Shown here piece after piece: positions 20,474 to 30,985 of a stretch of 64,000 bases of DNA. The stretch is from Bombyx mori (taxonomy: Eukaryota > Arthropoda > Insecta > Lepidoptera > Bombycidae). The position numbers and the translations under genes were made by a program. The stretch is taken from the NCBI RefSeq assembly GCF_030269925.1, contig NC_085127.1:12097501-12161500 (forward strand), written 5' to 3'. A model generated the notes under the pieces. It saw only the letters and a program-made list of their open reading frames with translations. It was not told where the DNA came from and searched no databases. Position 1 is the stretch's first letter; every line of letters begins with the position of its first letter.

Positions 20474-20533
20474 AACGGTGTATCGCTCAACACGAATGCA
20501 CCGGACGTCTTATCCTTTAGGCCACGACGACTT
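20474..20533 (-). mobile_element. Bm1 SINE head (after RTE-type insertion)
   Basis: AACGGTGTATCGCTCAACACG, ACCGGACGTCTTATCC and TTTAGGCCACGACGAC complete the Bm1 begun at 19983. Confidence 0.93.
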
Positions 20534-21855
20534 CCTATAACACGGTAGATACGTTCCTACAAAGTCCCGTGTTATACGAAGCCGTGTTGTATGAGACTAG
20601 AAGCCATTACAGTTAGGAGTGTAATTTTTCTGAATGAAACATTTCAACTATACTTTTTTGTATTATTTTACGTGTTATATATGAGTCGTCTATTATCAAA
20701 GGTGGCAATCTGTACATTTGGACAATTTTTTTTTATTGATATGTCAATACAGATTTATTTGAATATAATCGTCTCCTTCAAAGAATACGGTTCAAAACCT
20801 GCATTAAATAAAGGTTAATAGTTAACCTGTTATTTATCTAAGATGTCGTTCCGAAGAGTTTTGTGACTGCCAATGGAATACAAAGTCAATAATTCGTTTT
20901 TCTGATTTACCAATCATTGTCCAAAAGTCAGATTGCCGCCTTTGATAATAGTCGACTCATATTAAAAAATAAGCAGCGAAATTTTGGTTATTCCCATATA
21001 GTGTGTGTTCATAGTGCATAATGTAATTTCCTAAATAATTTTAAACAAAAATATCGTTATCGTGCTGTAGAAGTAACGTGTTATAAGAAAGTTTTGGAGA
21101 ATTTCTTTTTTCGTGTTAGACTGGAATGGTGTTGTGAAAAAAATTAACTATCATTAAACAAAATCGACATTCGGTTACGAGAATTGAAAACAAAGTTTTG
21201 TAAGCAATTTTCCATGCTAGGGACAAATAATAAGTCGGTTTGTGGTAGTGATGTTATATACTTGTAATCAGACAATAATAATTAGATAAAATATTTGAAA
21301 ATTTTAAAAAGTGGCGCCAAAGTCGTGAGTGTGGGTGAAAAATGCACAGATAATAATTATGAAAGAAATAGCATATGCGTTTCGTTTCACGCTTTGTAGA
21401 ACAACAATGAATACATTTGAAAAAGGAGCAAAAAATCTTCAATTCGAAATCAAGGATGGCTACGAACGAAATAAGAAAATGCTCAGTTGAAATTGAAAAA
21501 AAAGGCGTTTATGTTCGCGGAATACATGTTGAATGGAGGTTGCGCCATAATACAAAGGGTTCGGTACATCCGGTAGCGAGACAAATATGGCCTGTCGTTG
21601 GTTCGATGTGAGGAATGAACGCTGTTAGATAAGGGAATGGCACGGTAGCGCACTCGTGAATAACACCGACCTATAGCGCTGGATGAGGACGACGTTGGTT
21701 TTACATTGTACCTTTGACGAAATCGAAATGATTTTCGAACCTCAATATAGTTCCATAATAAATACGAATAAATATAATTTTATCGAGTTGTCACGGCTGA
21801 ATCGATTGATCGCTCGATCGATGCCGTCTTGTCTCCGATGGTGTCTTCGTTTAAT
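20534..21855. other. Intergenic, with a short unexplained coding-like stretch
   Basis: Just after the Bm1, TATAACACGG (20536) and CCGTGTTATA (20566) form an inverted pair. At 21408-21491 the codons MNTFEKGAKNLQFEIKDGYE look protein-like but run only 27 codons. The alternative 64-codon frame (21417-21611) has no recognisable motif. No gene is supported. Confidence 0.4.
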
Positions 21856-21935
21856 TGACTGGATGGCGCAGCAGTTCGCACCCTTGACTGCCGGGCCGAA
21901 AGCTCGATTCCCACTTGGGGCAAGCATACCTGTGA
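21856..21935 (+). mobile_element. tRNA-like SINE head (third SINE family)
   Basis: GGATGGCGCAGCAGTTCGCA (box-A-like), CTTGACTGCCGGGCCGAAAG and GCTCGATTCCCACTTGG (box B) give a tRNA-like unit without a closed acceptor stem. The AT-rich sequence after it and the block at 22261-22360 may be its body, split by the CA-repeat. The extent is uncertain. Confidence 0.55.
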
Positions 21936-22120
21936 TGAAAAGGTTTGTTTGTTCTCTGTTATTTATATAAATATAACTTTTTGTTTCTATTTGTTTAAAC
22001 TTTATCAGAAATTGATGGTTTTTATTATCTATATCTACTCGATATAATTAGTTATCTGTGAATGTCAAAGACTAATGTCAGTGGAATGAATGCGTCAGAA
22101 GAAATATTAAAAAAATGCCG

Positions 22121-22121
<1 letters not shown>

Positions 22122-22218
<97 letters not shown>

Positions 22219-22224
22219 CACACA
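22122..22224. repeat. Compound microsatellite (CA)n(CGCA)n(CA)n
   Basis: (CA)n from 22122, a (CGCA)-type tract about 22159-22206, then (CA)n to 22224. The symmetric layout suggests expansion of a CGCA variant inside an older CA repeat. Confidence 0.97.
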
Positions 22225-22474
22225 TTTATATATTTAAATAAGTGTGTATGTAGTAAGTCTTTGGTTCCCATACTACAGGGTATCCTCGCTTTGAGCTACA
22301 TGACTGGGTGTCATTTTTCCCCGATTGTCTATAAATGTGACGTTCAGCATGTACACACTTTATTACGTCCAATTGACATGCGATATCTCGACTCGAAATT
22401 CCAACTCAAAAATCTAAAAAGTATTTTCAGACTCATGCAACTACAGATAGCAAGCGCTAAAGATAAGGATTAAT

Positions 22475-22924
22475 TATTGTTCCTAGGGTTTTTTCGGATA
22501 CGAAAAACCTAATTGTTTTATTGTCTATCCTTCAGAATACGTATTACTTAAATAGTATGTACGTTCTATATTAATACGTAAAGTGATGCAATAGCTAAGA
22601 AAATCGAATGAAATGTTCTGTCTAAATTAATCTAAAAATTCTTACCATTTCACATTCGGAGTTGGGTATCTTTAATTGTATTGTAATTGGAAGTTCTAGT
22701 AAAGGATTACAGCGTTGTCAGATTATTCTTAGAAATTACTTCATTTGAAGACATAGGGCGAGGTTCGTAGGGTTTCAAATAAATTCGTGCAATCTGTCAT
22801 TCTGATGACGTCATTAACCTTAAACGTGACGGAGCAAATTCGTGACGTAACACACACTTAGTGTTTATTACGTTTGGGTAGAGTTCAAAATTACTCATGG
22901 AATAAAAAAATAATTAACACATAG
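22475..22924. other. Intergenic, no gene seen
   Basis: AT-rich; no features supported. Confidence 0.5.
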
Positions 22925-22931
22925 TTTACAC

Positions 22932-23095
22932 AATTTTTTTATTATTGCTTGGGTATATGAAAGAACTCAAGAGCCATCTTGTGTTAGGCGAAAATTGGAG
23001 TTCGTAGATATCATAACGTGACTATGAGACCTGATGTTGAGAGAATTCAATTGTAATGTTACACTGTTGCTCCATTGTTCGAACTATCAGGCGTG
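22932..23095 (-). mobile_element. Degenerate Bm1
   Basis: Reverse-orientation words in order are TTATTGCTTGGGTATATGAA, TCTTGTGTTAGGCG, GGAGTTCGTAGATATC, CTATGAGACC and GTTGCTCCATTGTTCGAAC. It is heavily mutated. Confidence 0.45.
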
Positions 23096-23369
23096 GATAG
23101 TAGTACCTTCGTTTACTCACATTACACTTACTGACATTACACTTACCACCAGCAAATGGAATCGTCATTTTAAAGTGAGTTTTTACGAGCAAATCTATCG
23201 TTATTTTTCATTAAATCTCCTATGCTGAATAATGTGGAAATCGGCTTGAAAATAATGAATATCAACGGTCGCGAACCAAACTAGACCCTACAGATAAACC
23301 TTTAAAAGTAAAATTACATCGAACGGATTCAGATAAAGGCGATAAAAGTGACGATAGTTATCTGTACAA

Positions 23370-23420
23370 ACTGTATATCGATAGGGGAAAATAGATATCG
23401 ATGCGATAAAATAGTCAGTC
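23370..23420 (+). promoter_or_regulatory. Candidate core promoter: DRE and Inr
   Basis: A perfect TATCGATA (23376-23383, the DREF-binding consensus known from insect housekeeping promoters), a second ATATCGATG (23395-23403) and an insect initiator TCAGTC (23415-23420) lie 85-130 bp before the ATG at 23505. No TATA box is seen at -30. Use as a promoter is inferred. Confidence 0.45.
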
Positions 23421-23504
23421 GAAAACAGTGACGAAACATTTGGGACGTGCTGGAATATTTATTAGAATTAAATCGAAAAGAATCCAGAGTAATAATCATA
23501 CGAA

Positions 23505-23972
23505 ATGAATTCAACCGCGTGCAAGTATTACACGGAAAGAACTCTGGGTTGGATGTTGAACAACAAAACGATAGTGTTTCTTTCATTACTGTCATTCTGT
23601 TTGTTTGTTTCGACGTTAGCGTTGGCCGGGCAGAGGAATCGGCTCACGGCCGAGGTGGACGATCTCAGGCACCGTTTGACCACGTCTTCTGTTCTGGAAA
23701 CTACAACACCAATCAACGTAGACACAACAACTACTACAGAAGGTCAGACTACTACAGATTCAACAATTACTACTACGGATGCTCAAACTTCTACTGATTC
23801 AACGATTACTACTACAGATTCAACTACAGTCAAGACTGAGCCTCCCGTCTCAGAGGGCAACAACCCAGTGGAAGAGAACAAGGAAAACGGAGTAGGGAAA
23901 GACGATGAAAATCTTTTTCCTCTCGTTGTCAAGGATAAGTCACTGCTCCAGTTAATGGGCTATGCAGCTTAG
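23505..23972 (+). CDS. Small Thr-rich single-pass membrane protein (unrecognised host gene)
   Basis: I do not recognise the 155-residue product. Residues 1-20 are polar and basic, and 21-42 (KTIVFLSLLSFCLFVSTLAL plus AG) form one membrane helix or signal anchor. Residues 43-58 (QRNRLTAEVDDLRHRL) have a short coiled-coil pattern. Residues 60-107 are a Thr/Ser stalk built from repeats of TTTDAQTSTDSTI type, likely O-glycosylated if outside the cell. The acidic tail ends LFPLVVKDKSLLQLMGYAA. An in-frame TAA lies three codons before the ATG, so this is a true start in a single exon. A DRE/Inr-like promoter precedes it and AATAAA (24327-24332) follows. Nothing links it to a transposon. Alternatives are an orphan gene or a retrocopy; no intron is visible in this unit. 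Confidence 0.6.
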   Translation: MNSTACKYYTERTLGWMLNNKTIVFLSLLSFCLFVSTLALAGQRNRLTAEVDDLRHRLTTSSVLETTTPINVDTTTTTEGQTTTDSTITTTDAQTSTDSTITTTDSTTVKTEPPVSEGNNPVEENKENGVGKDDENLFPLVVKDKSLLQLMGYAA

Positions 23973-24326
23973 AAAGTAAAAGAGCTGTCAATAATGTATG
24001 CAAACATCTAAATGAATACAAAAAAGGTAACAGCCAGTTGAACAATATTACAAATTAGTATGTGACCTATGATATGTTCATGGATCTTAAACTATGAACA
24101 TATAAAAATGCTTGATGAATTATGTGTTAACGCGGCACGTTTTAAAATGTTTGACAACGTGGCTTTAATTGTTTTTCTGTTATCTATGTATTGTTTGGTT
24201 GAACAGTTCTTTGTATCGATATTAGTATCGAGCCACAACCAAGCAATATCGTTAAATGATATTTTCGTAATACTACACGATTGGTCACTTAAATAATTTT
24301 AAGATTGTAAAATTCGAATTGGTTTG

Positions 24327-24332
24327 AATAAA
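24327..24332 (+). terminator. Poly(A) signal AATAAA
   Basis: AATAAA 355 bp after the stop of the 23505 gene, with a TG-rich stretch (GTGCTGTTTCGCAGTGTTTT) about 15-35 bp downstream. This fits a cleavage site near 24350. The 75-residue ORF at 24069-24296 falls in this presumed 3' UTR and is probably not coding. Confidence 0.45.
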
Positions 24333-24575
24333 AAATCACAGTCTAGTGCTGTTTCGCAGTGTTTTATTGAAGATAACGTGGCCAATATTGAGAAGTGTTT
24401 CTCGTAACAGTTGGTAAGTTGGACAGGCAGATATATAGTGAAACCCTGAAAACCCCTTATGCAAACACATTTAAATTCTGATCTGAGCCACAGTGCATTA
24501 TCAGAGTTATTGTTTTGCGCGCACCGTTAAAGATGTACAAATTGATACGCCAAAGTTTAAATAATACCCTAAGTA

Positions 24576-24812
24576 ATTATTACTGGTGGTTGGACCTCTT
24601 GTGAGTCCGCATGGGTAGTGCCTATTTCTGCCGTGAAGCAGTAATCGGTCTGAAGGCTAGGGCAGCCGTTGTAACTATACTGAGATCTTAGGACTTATAT
24701 CTCAAGGTGGGTGGCGCATTTGCGTTGCGGCATAGATGTCTATAGGCTCCAGTAACCACTTAACACCAGGTGGGCTGTGAGGTCGTCCACCGATCTAAGC
24801 AATAAAAAAAAA
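24576..24812 (+). mobile_element. Bm1 SINE, 5'-truncated
   Basis: Starts TTACTGGTGGTTGGACC and ends ATCTAAGCAATAAAAAAAAA. It has small deletions in the ACCACC...CTGCC and CGTTTCGGTTT parts. Confidence 0.93.
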
Positions 24813-25829
24813 GGAATGGTATTCATAATACTCTAAGTCCAATTTTGTTAATGATCAAACAGTCAAGCTTCCTTGACTAGAATAGATTGAATTAGACTAA
24901 ATAAATATGTTAAATGACCTTCATATTGAAATAAATGCGTTGTGAATAATGTATATGTCTTACTGGAGTTCAGACGACGTAAAATGATTAACAATTTAGA
25001 TTAGCAAGTGCGATATACAATTGATAATCGTCAACTCGAACTTCTATACCTAAAAATAAATCGTTGATTTTTTAAGTAATTGCTTGTTTCTATCCTTATT
25101 TTTGAGATCTAATGCGTCGTAGTTTTACAATTAAGTCTTAAGTCTATTTATATACCCGCTTCAAACAACCTTTGCCCTAGAACCACAACAGAATAGACAT
25201 GTCATTTAATTTTTTGGTAATGATATCGCAATATTGAAAAGTTGAGTATCGCTTATTCTTTTCTATTCTATTTTTCTACTCTGTATTCTTCTTAACAACT
25301 TCAGCACCATGTCTCAAATTGATGTATATGAACTCCAGTACCAACTTAGCCATGTTTGATAACAAAACGTTTTTATCTTGAAGTATTTATAACTATATAA
25401 ATAATATGTGTAAATGATTGTTACCTGATGTCATGCTCATCACGGGAATACCCTTGAGGTTCGATTGTGTTGATAACATGACTGAAATGCTGTTCTTTGA
25501 CCAAAAACCCCACTCCGGTTTTTTGGTTGGTTAAAAATTGGAATAGTTGTCTTCGGACTGGCAGTCGTCGGCGCCATTAACATCGAACCCCTTGTTTGGC
25601 CAAGCCCGACTAGATGTTGTCATATGCATCGCACGAGTACTCTGCTGAGTGAGGAGTCTGCTGATAAGTCTTCGTTAACGAAATATAATACTTTCGATAC
25701 TCTTCGATATCGAGAATTGCGACTATGTCGGGATTCAAACCCCACAGACACACCAAATTTGCTAAAGCAGAAAACACTTAAACATGTATTCACGAGCGAC
25801 TTTCAAGGTGAAGAAATACCATCTGTTGT
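24813..25829. other. Intergenic, no gene seen
   Basis: No repeat identified. The ORF at 25624-25902 runs into repeat Y and lacks recognisable features. Confidence 0.45.
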
Positions 25830-26045
25830 TATATCTGCGGACCGCGGGCAGGTGGGGCCACATTTGTTTGTGGTAAAAATTACAAGATTTAGAACTTTTT
25901 AAAACAATCCGCGCACGAATTTTTATGTGTGTCGGTTTCTGAGAGTTCATATTTCGATATTTCGCCTGTAAAGTCAAGTGACTTTGAAGATATTGTGGAG
26001 TGTTTAATTGGGAAAAGTGTACTCTTTAAGCTAGTCTCGGATTAT
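25830..26045 (+). repeat. Repeat family Y, copy 1
   Basis: Matches 44352-44607 in reverse complement over about 215 bp (shared words include TTATATCTGCGGACCGCGGG, TTTTTAAAACAATCCGCGCACG and GTGTGTCGGTTTCTGAGAGTT). Both copies are followed, on the Y strand, by a Bm1 in the same relative orientation. Confidence 0.75.
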
Positions 26046-26184
26046 TCGAATTTTATTTTTATTGCTTATAAGGGTGGACGTGCTCACAGCCCACCTGGTG
26101 TTAAGTGGTTACTGGAGCCCATAGACATCTTCAACGTAAATGCGCCACTCATCTTGAGATATAAGTTCTAAGGTCTCAAGTATA
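26046..26184 (-). mobile_element. Bm1 SINE, 3' part only
   Basis: TTGCTTATAAGGGTGGACG to TTCTAAGGTCTCAAGTATA, where it stops and LINE-like sequence begins. Confidence 0.9.
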
Positions 26185-26545
26185 TCTCACTAGATGGGGT
26201 CGGCACAGCGAATTTTTATATTCCATTCTCTTCTATCAGCCCTCATCTCAACACTCACTCCTCTCTCTCTCATATCGTCATTCACACACTCGATCCATAT
26301 CTTCTTCGGTCGACTTCGTCCCACTGTACTACCATTTCCAGAATGCTAGTGGAGTGAAGGGGACGGTGTTAGTTTGTAGAACCGATCGGTACCTTGATGC
26401 CGTGAAGTTCATGCTTCGGTCCTAATAACCGCAAGGTTGGTGGGACCATGGGAGGTGGTGGGAATGTACTACCATTTCCGTACCTCTCCTAGTCACATGC
26501 ATCTCCTCTTTACGCATCACATGTCCATGTGAAGATGAAGAAATA
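26185..26545 (-). pseudogene. LINE reverse transcriptase C-terminal remnant with an inserted 125-bp piece
   Basis: On the minus strand, HVMRKEEMHVTRR and, after the gap, GTKSTEEDMDRVCE-like text resemble the C-terminal GHVMRR...RRGRPKKRWMDxVKDDM region of LINE polyproteins. ATGGGGTCGGCACAGCGAAT is the usual 3' end of such fragments. The frame is broken by a 125-bp insertion at 26340-26464 flanked by the 15-bp direct repeat TGTACTACCATTTCC. Confidence 0.55.
26340..26464. mobile_element. Short unidentified retro-insertion with 15-bp TSD
   Basis: TGTACTACCATTTCC occurs at 26325-26339 and 26465-26479. The 125 bp between them (GTGGAGTGAAGGGGACGGTG ... CCATGGGAGGTGGTGG) match nothing else in the window. 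The duplication length fits target-primed reverse transcription. No clear A-tail is left. Confidence 0.7.
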
Positions 26546-26589
26546 ACCATGTAAAACATAAATCAGTACTTATGAAATTTATGAAATTC

Positions 26590-26690
26590 CGTTACTACAG
26601 ATATTGCAAGCCTGTACCAGGGAATCATCATCTTGCCCATTTCCGCCGCGAAGCTATTATGTTTTCCGGTTTGAAATGTAGCCGTTGAAA
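26590..26690 (+). mobile_element. Degenerate Bm1 fragment
   Basis: CATCTTGCCCATTTCCGCC, GCGAAGCTATTATG, TTCCGGTTTGAAATGTAGCC are the CTGCC...GCAGCC block of Bm1 in decayed form. Confidence 0.45.
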
Positions 26691-27159
26691 ATATTAATGA
26701 CTAGCCTTTTCTTTATCTAAAGAATCTTCCAATATATTCTTCTTCCAATATCTTTCAATATCCAAAGAATCTTATAATCCAAAATATGTCAGACAGAGAG
26801 AGAAAGATAGAGCGAGATATATCAAATAAGAATGTACTAGTCCCTTTGTTACTTAATCTAAATGAGTCGTAATCTGTAACCGCATCTTCAGTTGATAAAG
26901 TCTCGCTTAAGCTTAACGACTTTATTTACACGGTCGCTGTGATCGGAAACACCTACCCGCCGACTCCCACCAAATTAGAATATAAATGGAACTCTTTATA
27001 TAAACATTTATTATTTGCATTTAAGGTGACGGCGAGTGTATATTTTTATTACGACTTAGGGATAGATTCGGTGCAGTACTGAAATAGGATATCATAGGTA
27101 AGTATGTTCTAAGAGTGATTTGATCATTGATGGTTTAGATTTTGAGATCGCCCGGCCAC

Positions 27160-27338
27160 CGTTATGTTGTGAAGCAGTTTCAGCTCGAAGATCGGCAGAC
27201 TGTATAATATAATTGAAATTTCGTCGTTCGAAACGTCTCAAAGTGGTGGGTGGTAATCATCTCGTGATGTCTATGGGCTTCTCCTATTTGACACTAGTTA
27301 GGCCGTGAGCTAGTTTATTCATCTATGTAATAAAAATG
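27160..27338 (+). mobile_element. Degenerate Bm1
   Basis: CCACCGTTATGTTGTGAAGC, GGTGGGTGGTAATC, GATGTCTATGGGCTTC, GGCCGTGAGCTAGTTTATTC and ATCTATGTAATAAAAA keep the Bm1 order; the left part is lost. Confidence 0.6.
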
Positions 27339-27339
27339 G

Positions 27340-28560
27340 ATTATGGTCAACAGAATTTGCAGCTTTTTATGAATATCTAAAAATTATCATCACTGACTGT
27401 TGTTATTTTAGTGGACAGACAGTGAAGTCCTCTTCAGCCTCGTGTTGACTCTAAATTCTTCTATTTCTTCTAAATTTTTCTCTCTTCTAAATAGGAATTT
27501 GCATTGCATAACAGTTGTTTAAATTTCCGAAACGAATGAATGACTACTTTAAAGTGGAATTTGAATTTTCGATTTTACAGGCATCCGTCATTTCCCAGGA
27601 GTTTGATTCACCCTGACAGTCGCAGCATAGTTCATGACGTCATCATATTATGAACTGTGGCCTTAAGTAGTAATAATTAAAAAAAACCTGACCATGATTT
27701 GACCTATTTCCTGTACTCTACCTTAATTTATTAGGCCACAAATACAAAGTTTGTTTTCACATTTTTGTAATATCCAACGTGTTAATGTTTCGGAAGCTCT
27801 CCTTTGTTTTTGTAATCTATTCGTATGATTAAGACCTGAAACACTTCAATCTAATCCCATAACTGGTTAATTAAAATGCCTCATTAAATTTAATTTCCAC
27901 AAAATTGGTCACATTCCCTGTATTTGATTCGTGTATCACACACGATACAAACAACCGTCATCCACATTGAGACATTTTTTCTTTCTTCGAGTCTTTCTGT
28001 TTCAATTTCAAATGTATTTAATAATGTCTGTCCTACCATTCAAACCCGGAACTGTAATGCTCACAATACGCCCTGGCATCAGTACCAGTAAAATACGTAT
28101 ATCTATTGATAATATTAGTATTTGTCAACATACCCCTTAACTTAACCGCCGCCGGTGGCAGCGTAGCGACGTTCGACTAATACGTTATAAATATTCATAG
28201 TCATAAGTAGCTCCCGACCTATCGAACGTTTACGACTTGTCCGACTTATGGAGACCTTCAAACTTCATCTAAGCAGCCCCTCGTCGATCTAAATAAATCT
28301 GGGAAACGCGGTGCGGAGGAGGTCTCGTTTGCTTGGGCGTCTGAACGTTACCCTGGAAAGGGGATTCCGATACACATTATGCGATATTTCAATACAGTAT
28401 TTATATTTCCTTCGGGAGCTTCCCTAGGGTTCCGGAGTGGGTTATGTCGAATTGTTTCGAGTTAAGATTGAGTCATTATTGTAATGAGGATTGGTTGCTT
28501 AGGTAATGCTTGGCCTTCCATTACACGTATAAGCTATACTCCGCATATAAACAATTATGC
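27340..28560. other. Intergenic, no gene seen
   Basis: Mostly AT-rich. A fragment at 28020-28090 (CTACCATTCAAACCCGGAAC) recalls reverse Bm1. A moderately GC-rich block (28140-28330) shows no ORF. Confidence 0.45.
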
Positions 28561-28564
28561 GTTT

Positions 28565-29012
28565 TTATTTTTTTATATTTTATTGCTTAGATTGATGAAC
28601 GAACTCACGGCCCACCTGATGTTAAGTGGTTACTGGAGCCCATAGACATTTACAACGTAAATCGCGCCACCTACCTTGTGATATGAGTTTTAAAGTCTCA
28701 GTGTATACAGTACAACGGCTGCTCCACCCTTCAAACCGAAACGCATTACTGCTTGACGCCAAAAATAGGCTGGGTGACGGTGCCTACCTGTGCGGACTCA
28801 CAAGACGTCTTACCACCAGTGATCACGCAAATTATAGCTTTGCAGGTTTGATTTTTATTACACAATGTTCTTCCTCACCGTGGAAGTCAATCGTGAACGT
28901 TTGTTAAGTACGTATTTCATTAAAAAAATTGGTACCCGCCTGCGGGATTCGAACACCGGTGCATCGCTCAACACAAATGCATCGGACGTCTTATCCGTTA
29001 GGTCACGACGAC
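28565..29012 (-). mobile_element. Bm1 SINE, full length
   Basis: All parts are present in reverse: T-rich end, GAACTCACGGCCCACCTG, body, TTTGCAGGTTTGATTTTTAT, CACCGTGGAAGTCAATCG, box B (GGATTCGAACACCGGTG) and box A (GTTAGGTCACGACGAC). It is moderately diverged. It lies 40 bp left of the mariner at 29055. Confidence 0.95.
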
Positions 29013-29054
29013 TCCAAATTTAAATTATAAAAATAATTAAATAAAATTAAAATA

Positions 29055-30343
29055 CGAGGGCTGCACTAAAAGTATCGGGAATGGAATATTTCCACTGTTC
29101 CTGTCATATTAAAATCTTTTTAATTGAAAACTCCTTGGTTTTAAAAATCGAATACCATTTATTTATTTAAAAAAAGATTCTCGGTCTTGTCACGAGGTTT
29201 TGTCAAACTTGTTTAGTCGTTGAGAAAATGGAATTGACTCGAGAAAATTCAAGAGCGATGATTTATTATGACTTTCGAAGGTGTTTAACACAAAAACAGT
29301 ATGTTGACCGTATGATTTCTGCATTTGGTGATGAAGCCCCATCCAAAACCACAATTTATCGCTGGTTTGCTGAGTTTCAACGTGGACGTGTCAAGCTCAG
29401 TGATGATCCCCGTCAAGGTCGTCCAAAAACTGCAGTCACCCAAGAAAACTAGAAAATGCTGTGCGTAAGCTGATTGAGGAAGATCGACATGTGACATACC
29501 ACGAAATTCAGGCAACTTTAGACATTGGCATGAGTCAAATACAAATAATCTTGCATGAACAATTAGGTGTAAAAAAGTTGTTTTCCCGATGGATACCGCA
29601 TTCGCTCTGTGAAGAGCAAAAAGCGGCTCGCTTTACTTGGTGCGTCAGAACTCTCGAAAGATTCCACGCAGGATCCTCAAATGCTGTATACAACATTGTA
29701 TCAGGTGACGAATCCTGGATATACGCGTACGAACCCGAAACAAAAAACCAGTCACGAGTTTGGGTGTTCGAAAATGAGTTAAAGCCAACAAAAATTGTTC
29801 GTTCACGGAGTGTTGCAAAAAAAATGGTGGCCACGTTTGTCTCCAAAACCGGCCATGTTACGACTATTCCTCTTGAGGGACAAAGAACGATTAATGCAGA
29901 ATGGTATGCTAGCATTTGTTTGCCACAGGTCGTTTCTGAACTCCGTAAAGAGAACTGCAACCGCCGCATCATCCTCCATCACGATAATGCGAGTTGTCAC
30001 ACCGTGCAAAGAACAAAAGAGTTTTTAGAGCAAGAAAACATAGAATTATTAGACCATCCGCCGTACAGCCCCGACCTAAGCCCTAATGATTTCTATACTT
30101 TCCCTAAAATAAAGAATAAATTGCGTGGACAGAGATTTTCATCACCTGAAGAAGCTGTGGACGCCTACAAAACGGCCATTTTGGAGACCCCAACTTCCGA
30201 ATGGAATGGTTGCTTCAATGATTGGTTCCATCGTATGGAAAAATGTGTCAAATTTCGCGGAGAATACTTCGAAAAGCAATAAATATATTTTTAAATAGTA
30301 ATGTTGTGTCACTTCGTTAATTCCCGAAATTTTCAGTGCCGCC
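29055..30343 (+). mobile_element. Nearly intact mariner (mellifera-type), 1289 bp
   Basis: Flanking TA dinucleotides (29053-29054 and 30344-30345) and imperfect terminal inverted repeats (GGGCTGCACTAAAAGTATCG on the left; reverse complement of the right end GGCGGCACTGAAAATTTCG) delimit it. The only apparent defects are one frameshift in the transposase and arm mismatches. Confidence 0.92.
29228..30282 (+). pseudogene. Mariner transposase, mellifera subfamily, one frameshift
   Basis: The protein would catalyse cut-and-paste transposition in the nucleus. The first frame (29228-29452) gives the N-terminus MELTRENSRAMIYYDFRRCL and the HTH region up to RPKTAVTQEN. One base is missing near 29450, and the rest (29461-30282) runs without a stop to GEYFEKQ. 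The catalytic residues are all present: Asp in SGDESWIYAYEP, Asp in LHHDNASCHT, Asp in YSPDLSPNDFY, with 34 residues between the last two, so D,D34D is complete. Together the parts cover about 350 residues, the normal mariner length. The blocks match the mellifera subfamily as I know it and differ from the decayed copy at 2212. Confidence 0.93.
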
Positions 30344-30345
30344 TA

Positions 30346-30660
30346 GGTAAATAATTTTAGGCGTCAGTTTTAGGTCAGTGCTCTGTAGTACAAACACATC
30401 TTCTATTCGTGATCTACGTGTGTAAAGATTTATGATACTTTGTATATTTGATGTAACCTCTACATTTGTAAAAGAGCAAACGTCGAATCTCACGCTGATT
30501 CTTAACAGGAGCGAAACTACAAAATTGGGAATAAAAAAAACTATTTAACTGTAAAAACTTTTTTAACATCACTCAACGTTCACAACATTGTCTTTATGAA
30601 GAGGTATAAGTTTATAATCTACTGTTAAAGCTACATTTAAGATACTCGGTACACAGCAGT
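30346..30660. other. Intergenic, no gene seen
   Basis: AT-rich, no feature supported. Confidence 0.5.
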
Positions 30661-30689
30661 TTGGCTGTGCCCCCGTTATTGCTAATGTC

Positions 30690-30922
30690 ATAAGCAAAGG
30701 TGTCGACGAGTAAATTAACCCATAGGCACAGCCCACTGAATTTCTCACCGGATCTTCTCACTGGGTCGCGTTTCCGATCCGGTGGTAGATTCTGCGAAGC
30801 ACTGCTCTTGCTAGGGCCAGTGTTAGCAACACTCCGGCTTGAGCCCTGTGAGCTCACCTACACGTCAAGGAGAAACTGAAATAGCCACTCAAGGCTATCA
30901 GCATAGGGCAGGGAAAAAAAAG
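30690..30922 (+). mobile_element. BMC1-like LINE 3' UTR copy
   Basis: GTCGACGAGTAAATTAACCC, GATCTTCTCACTGGGTCGCG, GGTGGTAGATTCTGCGAAGC and GGCTATCAGCATAGGGCAGG then A-run match 62390-62610. It is truncated just before the ORF2 stop. Confidence 0.85.
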
Positions 30923-30985
30923 CAGCGGTGACCACTCACATTCAGGTGGACCATATGCTCGTCTACCTACAAGGTAAATAAAAGA
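30923..30985 (+). mobile_element. RLWNELPS-family LINE 3' UTR stub
   Basis: GCAGCGGTGACCACTCACAT, TCAGGTGGACCATATGCTCG, TCTACCTACAAGG: the last about 60 bp of the family, ending in AAATAAAAG. Confidence 0.65.

Noticed and set aside
24069..24296. Second small gene after the 23505 gene
   Set aside because: It lies between the stop and the poly(A) signal of that gene and has no own promoter or known motif.
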